Assembly: GCA_021399435.1 (NCBI GenBank)
Contig: JAJTUP010000025.1
Span: forward strand, 310,001 to 374,000
Length of the DNA stretch: 64,000 nucleotides
DNA from: Diaporthe sp. PMI_573
Taxonomy: Eukaryota; Ascomycota; Sordariomycetes; Diaporthales; Diaporthaceae
Direction: 5' to 3'
This document shows, in pieces, positions 57,601-64,000 of this stretch; positions within the stretch are counted from its first letter, which is position 1; each line of letters starts with the position of its first letter. Below the pieces are notes generated by a model that searched no databases, was not told the origin of the DNA, and saw nothing but the letters and a program-made list of their open reading frames with translations. A program made the position numbers and the translations under genes.

Positions 57601-59182
57601 GCGGATGGGAGATGTGTGCCGCGAGGGCATGTGGCTGGCAGCGCCCAGCAAGCCCACCCCGCAATTTGGGCATGCGGAGCCGTCCACTGATCAGGTCCCC
57701 CTGTGCAGATCTCGCCCCAGACGTTGACCAGTGTCAAATCGGTCTTGTCATACGTGAGGACATTCACTTTTGTTTATCTGGGACATCTCTATTGTCTTGT
57801 GATCCGACGCCCTGCAGACCGAGCCGCCTGACATACGCCTCTGCTTCGGCGCGTCATTTTGAACGGGCGGCGTCTTTTCGAGGGGGAAACGATGGACGAC
57901 CAGCGGGGAGTCGGTCTGCGGCTTGATAATTACCCGATCCCATGGGAGCCTTTGACTCGCGGAGTCGCGGTTGATGTTTCCGTTCTCAAGCTGGGGCACG
58001 CTCGCCATCGACCTTCTTCTTATGGCAGAAGCGTCGCCGTCTCTGTATATTTTCCTCTTGAATAAGGCCGACATCGTCCCGGGTCCATCAGCGCTGGGGC
58101 CCGACCTCGACCTCCGTGTCAGGGTCCAGCGTTTGAACCAATGTAACCCTAGGAGAACCTCCCCCAGGTGTGCAATTTCCTTTACGCCAATCCCGGCGCC
58201 GAGATGAAGCCATCATCGCCGGGAGTTGTGGCTAGGCGGCCCAGATGATCGCCTAATTGGGCCAAAGTCCAACCAAGCGGCCGGCCGGCCAAGGTCTCTT
58301 CGGTCCACTTGCCTTGTTGGCCGGGCGGGCGCTTGAGACTAGAGTCATCTAAGGCCACCGCGTCAGCACATTCCCCAGGATGGGGCTTGCCTCTGCATTC
58401 CTTAGCCATTTGAGACAACGAATCACCAAGGCTGCTCCCCAGCCCACTCGGCTCACTCCCGTGCCTTCGGGTACTGCCAGGCGGCAACCAGCAGACACAT
58501 GGCTATACTGCAAACCCACTGACGACACTACTACCCTCACCTGCTCCCATCAACGAGTAGGGCGGCGAGTCAGGGGCTGGCTCTGGGAATACCACGAAGG
58601 CTGATGAGAGTGCAAGGCAGGTCCGTTGTCCATGTGCCCATGATCCGTCCATCCACCTCTGGGGTCCCGTGAAGTGGTGATGTGGAGCCCGTGAACATCC
58701 CCAACGAATCAAGTGGCACAGCCAGCCGTCTGGGCGAAGCAACCTCATTTCTCATGGCGGTCTTCCCCACAAGACAGGAGGCTGTTCGAGGCAGGCTTGA
58801 CAGGCATGACATCTACGCATCGGCCCTTCGGCCAAATTTCATTCGCCTGAACCCCTGGCCCGCACGCGCAGCCCAGAAGAGTGTGGTGTGTTGCTACCAA
58901 AGGAATGCCACGATGTCTTAGGCATACCAGCCTTTCCCCTGCCCTTCGGGTATCTCGTTGTAGAAGCAAAGTGAGAAAGCCACACTTGTTGGAGTGGCAG
59001 GTACATGGGCCTGACATTCGTGCCACTTCCTCAGCCGCCGCTCCACGAATGGAGCTATATACTGCTTGCCTGTACCGTGTTAAGATGGGTGTTCGTCCCA
59101 ACCCTCTCTTCCAGCATCCAGTCCTTGTGCGGGTTGACATCCGTGGTTCTCACTTTTAATTTATCCTAGGTCAAAGTTGACC

Positions 59183-61925
59183 ATGCGTTCCTTCAACACT
59201 TTGTTTCTGGCTCTTGCCAGCCTTGTACTGGCCGTACAGGCTGCGTACTGGATGGAACAGATCCCCCACCAGGGTCTTGCTCCATACGCAGGCAACGGCT
59301 ATACAGTTTTCAGGAACGTAAAGGACTATGGCGCTCGAGGTAGGCTGAAGTGAGCAAGTTTCCGTGTAGTCGACGATACTGACGCAGAGGATCAGGTGAC
59401 GGCGTTACAGACGACACTGCTGCCATCAATGCTGCCATCACGGCTGGCGGGAACCGTTGTGGGAGAGGATGTGTATGTGACGGCTCAACCCCCGTCGCCG
59501 AGAGGCTGACCCGTGGTACTGAAGAGTCCCAGCTAATGCTCATCAGGCTTCTGCTACTACCACTCCGGCAGTTGTATACTTCCCAGCAGGCACATACCTC
59601 ATCTCTTCTTCCATCATCCCTTACTACTTTACTATGCTCATCGGAGATGCTGCAACTCCTCCGACTCTCAAGGCTACTGCCAACTTTGCAGGATTTGGTC
59701 TGATTGATGGCAATCCCTACTGGACGGAAAACCTGAATTGGGTTTCCGTAAACAACTTTTACCGCCAAATTCGCAACCTTGTCATCGACACGACGAACGT
59801 GGCCCCCGGGACAGCATGTACCGGTATGCACTGGCCGACTTCTCAGGCCACAAGCCTGCAAAATGTCAAGTTTAACATGCCCATTGGAAACGGCGTCGTG
59901 CATGTTGGTCTGTTCATTGGTATGTTCATTCTCAACATCTATGACTTTGTCTTTCTTACGGAGTCGTCCCCGCCGCCTATTTTGCTGCTGCTGACACCTG
60001 CCACGACTAGAGTCTGGGAGTGGTGGTTTCCTGTCCGACCTCACCTTCACCGGTGGTGCCACGGGTGCTTCCATGGGGAACCAACAGTACACAATGCGAA
60101 ACTTGATCTTCAACAACTGTGGTACCGCCATCATCATGCTGTGGGACTGGGACTGGACCTTCCAGGGTCTGTCTATCAACAACTGTGGAGTTGGTATCGA
60201 CATGTCCGCCGGTGGCTCGACTGGGCAGCAGGTGGGCTCCATAATCGTGATCGACAGCAGCTTCACCAACGTTCCCGTCGGCGTGGTCACGGCTTACACG
60301 GCTTCTGGGACCCCTGACGCCGCGGGCAGTCTTATCTTGGAGAACATCGCCCTCTCCAACGTCCCGGTTGCGGTTAGATCAAATGGAGCCACCGTCCTGG
60401 CCGGCACGGCAGGAACAACCACGATCGCGGGCTGGGGTCAGGGCCACGCCTACACCTTGACCTCCGGTAAAACCGATTTCCAAGGCATCATCACCCCCAA
60501 CTCGCGACCCGCGGTGCTACTGGGGTCTGGGAACAGGTACTACACCCAGGCCAAGCCACAGTACGAGTCGCTCAGCGCGAGCGACTTTGTCAGTGTGCGT
60601 AGTTCTGGTGCGGTGGGCAATGGGGCGACCGACGACACTGCCGCTCTGCAGAGGGCCATCGACACGGCCGCCGCGGCTGGAAAGGTGGTATACATCGACT
60701 ACGGGCTGTACCTGATCACCAGCACGCTCAGGGTCCCGCCCGGATCCAGGATCGTCGGCGAGACGTGGCCCGTGATCATGGCCTCGGGCAGCTACTTTGG
60801 CAACATCAACGCCCCGCAGGTGGCCGTGCAGATCGGCACGGCTGGCCAGACCGGCACCGTTGCCCTAAGCGACTTCATCGTCGCAGGAAAGGGGGCCGTT
60901 CCCGGCGCCACCATGATTGAGTATAACCTTGCCAGCCCCGCAGGCAGCCCTAGTGGCCTTTGGGACGTTCACGTACGCGTTGGCGGCTTCACGGGGTCTA
61001 ATTTACAGGTTGCGCAGTGTGAGAAGACACCTGGGTCTTCCAACATCAACAGCGCGTGCATTGGTGCTTACATGAGCATGCATGTCACCCAGGGGAGCGG
61101 TGGGCTGTACATGGAGAACGTGTGGCTTTGGTAAGTCCCCCCTTCTTGGAACGATTGCTACCCCCAATGTATGTAATGAGTTGGGCCAGCCGGGCAAGAC
61201 TAACACAGAATCCGCTCGACAGGGTCGCCGACCACGACATCGACGACCAGGTGGACAACACGCAGACCAACATCTACGCCGGGCGCGGGCTGCTGATCGA
61301 GTCGACGGCCGGCCCCGTGTGGCTGGTCGGCACGGCCGTGGAGCACCACACGCTGTACAACTACCAGCTCTCGGGCACCAGGAACGTCTACGCGTCGCAG
61401 CTGCAGACCGAGACGCCCTACTTCCAGCCGCACCCGAACTCGCTCTCGCCGTTCGCGCCCAACTCGGCGCTCGGGGACCCGACTTTTGACTGCACTGGCG
61501 TCAGCGGCAACTGTGCTATGGCGTGGGGCCTGCGTGTTGTTAGTTCTTCTGATGTGTTCCTTTATGGGGCTAATCATTATTCTTTCTTTAATGATTACTC
61601 GACGAGTGAGTTCTCCAAACCCCCCCCCCCCGGGCTTTCCGATATCATGTTCCAGGCCAAAAGCTTCCTTTTTTGTCACCCCCATGGTGAGCGAGGTAAA
61701 CGTGTGGCTGACCATACATCTGCAGCGTGCTCGACATTCGCAGCCGGCCAGACGTGCCAGGAGAAGATCGTCGGCCTCGCGGGCACCAACAGCAACATCA
61801 ACATCTACAACCTCAACACGATCGGGTCGATCAGCATGCTGGACAATTCCGGGACCACGGTGGCGCTTTTCTCGGACAATGAGAACGTGTACCCTAGTAC
61901 CATTGCCTTTTTCCGGCTGGGCTAG
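59183..61925 (+). CDS. Secreted GH55 exo-beta-1,3-glucanase
   Basis: Exons 59183-59339, 59396-59472, 59547-59919, 60011-61130, 61223-61605 and 61726-61925 give 769 aa with all five junctions in frame. A signal peptide (MRSFNTLFLALASLVLAVQA) is followed by AYWMEQIPHQG. Two right-handed beta-helix halves are marked by the repeated GDGVTDDTAAINAAI (rebuilt by intron 1 splicing) and GNGATDDTAALQRAI motifs. Family landmarks such as GLFIESGSGG, WDWDWTFQGL, NVWLW-VADHDID and GRGLLIES are all present. The length is usual for GH55. It releases glucose from beta-1,3-glucan ends outside the cell, in cell-wall turnover or degradation of other fungi. A tatata element lies near 59055, about 125 bp upstream. 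Confidence 0.95.
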
Positions 61926-62560
61926 TATATTTGTGTGAGTGTGAGTGTATGATGTGTGTACATTCGTTGGGGCTCGAGATCCTTGGAACGGTTACCTAAG
62001 CCTCCTGACGGCCCAGTGTCGTGTGAACTTTAAGATGGGGAGGCATCTGGGCAGGCCAAAGTGCCTAGAAGACGATTACTTTATTCTTGGGTGGAGACTT
62101 TTATGTGACTTTTGTGTGTGTATATATTTTACATACCTTTCGTATGGAGAAATTGAATGGTATTTTATTTGCTTCTTCTTTTCACTTTGGCCTGTTCGTG
62201 GCACCGGCGGCGCCCCCACTGCTGGTCGTGTTTGCTACGGTCTGGGGTTCAAAATGTTGCAGCGTCCCCAGTGGAGTCTGGACTCGCAGATATATGCAGG
62301 TCTGTCTGTCGCTGATGCTGTAGGTCTATCATTCTCAAACATCGGAGTTCTACACGTCCACCAAGAGCAATCGAGATGTGCTTGTGAGAAGTAGCAAGTT
62401 TTTTTATTTGCTGCGCTGTATATCCACCAGGTCTGGCGTCCGAATTGTTCAAGTTCGGGTTCAAAATATATACATTTGTAATGTTATGTTGGCGGCATTC
62501 CTCCCATGAAAGTCAGGCCACGGCCCTGCTCGGCAAAGTCGACCGACAGACAGCCCCTGC
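61926..62560. other. Convergent intergenic region
   Basis: This is 3' UTR space of the GH55 and small secreted protein genes. No element is recognised. Confidence 0.4.
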
Positions 62561-63102
62561 TTAATCGAGGTTCAGGGCCGGATCCTGGGTGCAGAAGGTC
62601 TTGATGTCCTTCTCGGTGACACGGCACATGGTGAATCTGGAGTAAATTGAATTGCCTCGGTCAGAAAAGACAAACTACAGCGGCAAAGGGGACGGGACAA
62701 AACTCACGGAGAGGGGTTGGGGTTAGCGTTATAGCAGTCCCCAGGCACAGCGACCTCGGTGACCGTGCACGAGTCGGTGATGTACCCATAGATGGTGAGG
62801 CCGGTCTTCTCATCGGCGTGCTTGACGAGGTGGGTCGTGTCGGCGGCGCCGGGGATGTCGGCGGTCCTCTCGCACGAGGCCGGGAACTCGTCCGCGGCGA
62901 CGTACTCGTACCCGCCCTGGGCGATGTCGCTCAGGGCCTGGGCAAAGGGCTGCAGGCCGATCTCCGCGCCGCTGGGGCACTTGTAGCCAAAGTCTGAGAA
63001 CCACGTCAGGCCCTGGCAGCCACCGGCGCCGTTGCACAGCTTGTCGTCCCAGGCGAGGGCGGCGGCTGGGAGGAGGGCTAGGAGGGCGGTTTTGGCGTAC
63101 AT
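62561..63102 (-). CDS. Small secreted cysteine-rich protein
   Basis: Exons 63102-62708 and 62636-62561 (71-nt intron) give 156 aa. The first 17 residues (MYAKTALLALLPAAALA) form a signal peptide and the mature protein starts at Trp. It has eight cysteines (KLCNGAGGC, YKCPS, ASCERT, DSCTV, GDCYN, TMCRV, TFCTQ), compatible with four disulfides, and no membrane helix or GPI signal. Splicing adds the last two cysteines, so the intron is functionally important. Size, secretion and cysteine content match fungal effector-like or cell-surface proteins, but no family was recognised. It is convergent with the GH55 glucanase. Confidence 0.85.
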
Positions 63103-64000
63103 TTTTGCTTGTGTGGGTGGGTGGTTTGAGTGATGGTGGGAGGAGCGAGCGAGTGTGTTGTAAAGAGAGTGCGTTTGGGTATATATGTATGCTTGTATGT
63201 ATGAATGGGTGTAAATGGTGGTTGGAAATGGGTGCGGATAGCCTCCTTTATATCCAGTGTACTCGGACAGTGTACTGCTACTCAGAAAACAAAATTGGCT
63301 ACACCTGAATTAAGGTTAAAACAAACCTGGGCGCCGATCATCAGGTGGCAGACCCGGAAACAATCTCGGAGCCGTGGGCCCGCCATGTTGGCAGGTTGGT
63401 TTTGGGTAATGATTGATGGGTAAACAGGATGTTGACTCCTCAATGCTGCAGTACACACACACAAATACCCATGACGTTGTACCGGAGAACCGTAATAGTA
63501 CAGCCTATACCAGTGACAGGCTGTGTCAGCGCGCGCCCCCCTTACGAGTTTAGATGGGCTCCCGGCTGGGGGGGCCTCATTTACCTCCAACCGTAGGCGA
63601 GGCTTGTCTTCCCCACACGTTTCCTCGCTAAGTTAGGGCGGCCGTTTCCACAGCCCTTAGTTCCTGAGCATAAACTGACTCGCACCACCGACTTCCGGGT
63701 CCGTCAGCCCTTCCAAACCTGGGAGTGTTCCACCTGTTGCTTCTTCAGGGGGACAGCGGCTCCCTTTAATATCGCGCCTCGCCGAGCCTGGCCGCATTGA
63801 CCTGCCAAGGAAGGGTCTCCCGCTCTTAGAGTGCGCTCCAATGAACAGATGTGCTGCGTTTCTATAATGGTATAGCCTGGCCTTACAACCACCCGCTTGC
63901 ATTTGGACGTAGATGAAGAGACGCCGTCTAAGCGACTTTCCCGCGCGCTCCGTCTTTGCCGCAATTAGCACGCTGCGTAGCCTCGATGTTGACTTCGCGC
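63103..64000. other. Upstream region of the small secreted protein and window edge
   Basis: A TATA box on the minus strand (tatatat, 63180-63186) lies 78 bp upstream of the start codon at 63102. The remaining ~800 bp to the window end contain no supported gene. Confidence 0.45.
63180..63186 (-). promoter_or_regulatory. TATA box of the small secreted protein gene
   Basis: An atatata sequence 78 bp upstream of ATG 63102, in a context otherwise poor in TA steps. Confidence 0.5.

Larger units (their letters stand above)
52330..59182. other. 6.9-kb gene-poor region rich in short tandem repeats
   Basis: No gene is supported. Repeats include a GT/GC-rich stretch (53205-53275), GGCAG runs (about 53755-53790), GGCAT units (about 53950-54055), CAGT/CAGC units (about 54555-54640), (CTTG)n at about 54709-54731, GCTGGT units (about 54755-54800) and GGGCAGC units (about 54918-54972). 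The part next to the C2H2 factor probably contains its promoter and a long 5' UTR. Open frames here (longest 56301-57251) show low-complexity Arg/Cys/Ser composition only. Confidence 0.5.

Noticed and set aside
63657..63971. 104-codon minus-strand frame at the window end
   Set aside because: No recognisable family; basic, low-information sequence and no ATG in a good context.

Overview
The window is genomic DNA of a filamentous ascomycete (Pezizomycotina, most likely a sordariomycete). The evidence is many short GT-AG introns (about 50-180 nt, often with a CTAAC-like branch point), plus fungus-specific families: HET-domain proteins, an AA9 lytic polysaccharide monooxygenase, a GH55 glucanase, a Zn2Cys6 regulator, a fungal-type AAA ATPase and an HNH-like protein. 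All exon boundaries were read by eye from splice signals and reading frame. No homology search was possible.

Layout. 0.2-9.5 kb: flavin monoamine oxidase, a small single-pass membrane protein, a CorA-like membrane protein, an intronless HET-domain protein and an unknown protein. 11.3-19.8 kb is a conserved-looking core island: secreted AA9 LPMO, MsrB, an ArfGAP, a Bet1/Sft1-type SNARE and a SYLF-SH3 actin-patch protein, so three neighbouring genes act in membrane traffic or endocytosis. 20-38.7 kb is accessory: an AT-rich island, a HET pseudogene, a short membrane-protein gene, an SDR / Zn2Cys6 factor / SDR group, a multi-pass membrane protein, a secreted amidase, a decayed STAND/NACHT-like gene carrying a small insertion, a tiny zinc-finger gene and an aminoglycoside-phosphotransferase-like kinase. 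39.4-44.0 kb is bounded by about 70-bp terminal inverted repeats and holds a broken AAA ATPase gene followed by an intact HNH-like gene. 44-52.3 kb: a polyglutamine orphan gene, an RNase H-fold gene that appears catalytically degenerate, and a large C2H2 / fungal-TF-domain regulator. 52.3-59.2 kb is a gene-poor stretch full of short tandem repeats. 59.2-63.1 kb: a secreted GH55 exo-beta-1,3-glucanase convergent with a small secreted eight-cysteine protein.

Themes. Secreted enzymes for polysaccharide turnover (AA9, GH55) sit beside self/non-self type genes (HET, STAND). Three of the latter kind or their neighbours are pseudogenes. Their nine premature stops can each be explained by one C-to-T or G-to-A transition, compatible with RIP or cytosine deamination. 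The strongest novelty candidates are the TIR-bounded AAA + HNH segment at 39.4-43.96 kb, and a 41-bp insertion with a perfect 15-bp target duplication inside the STAND relic, whose core recurs 26 kb away.
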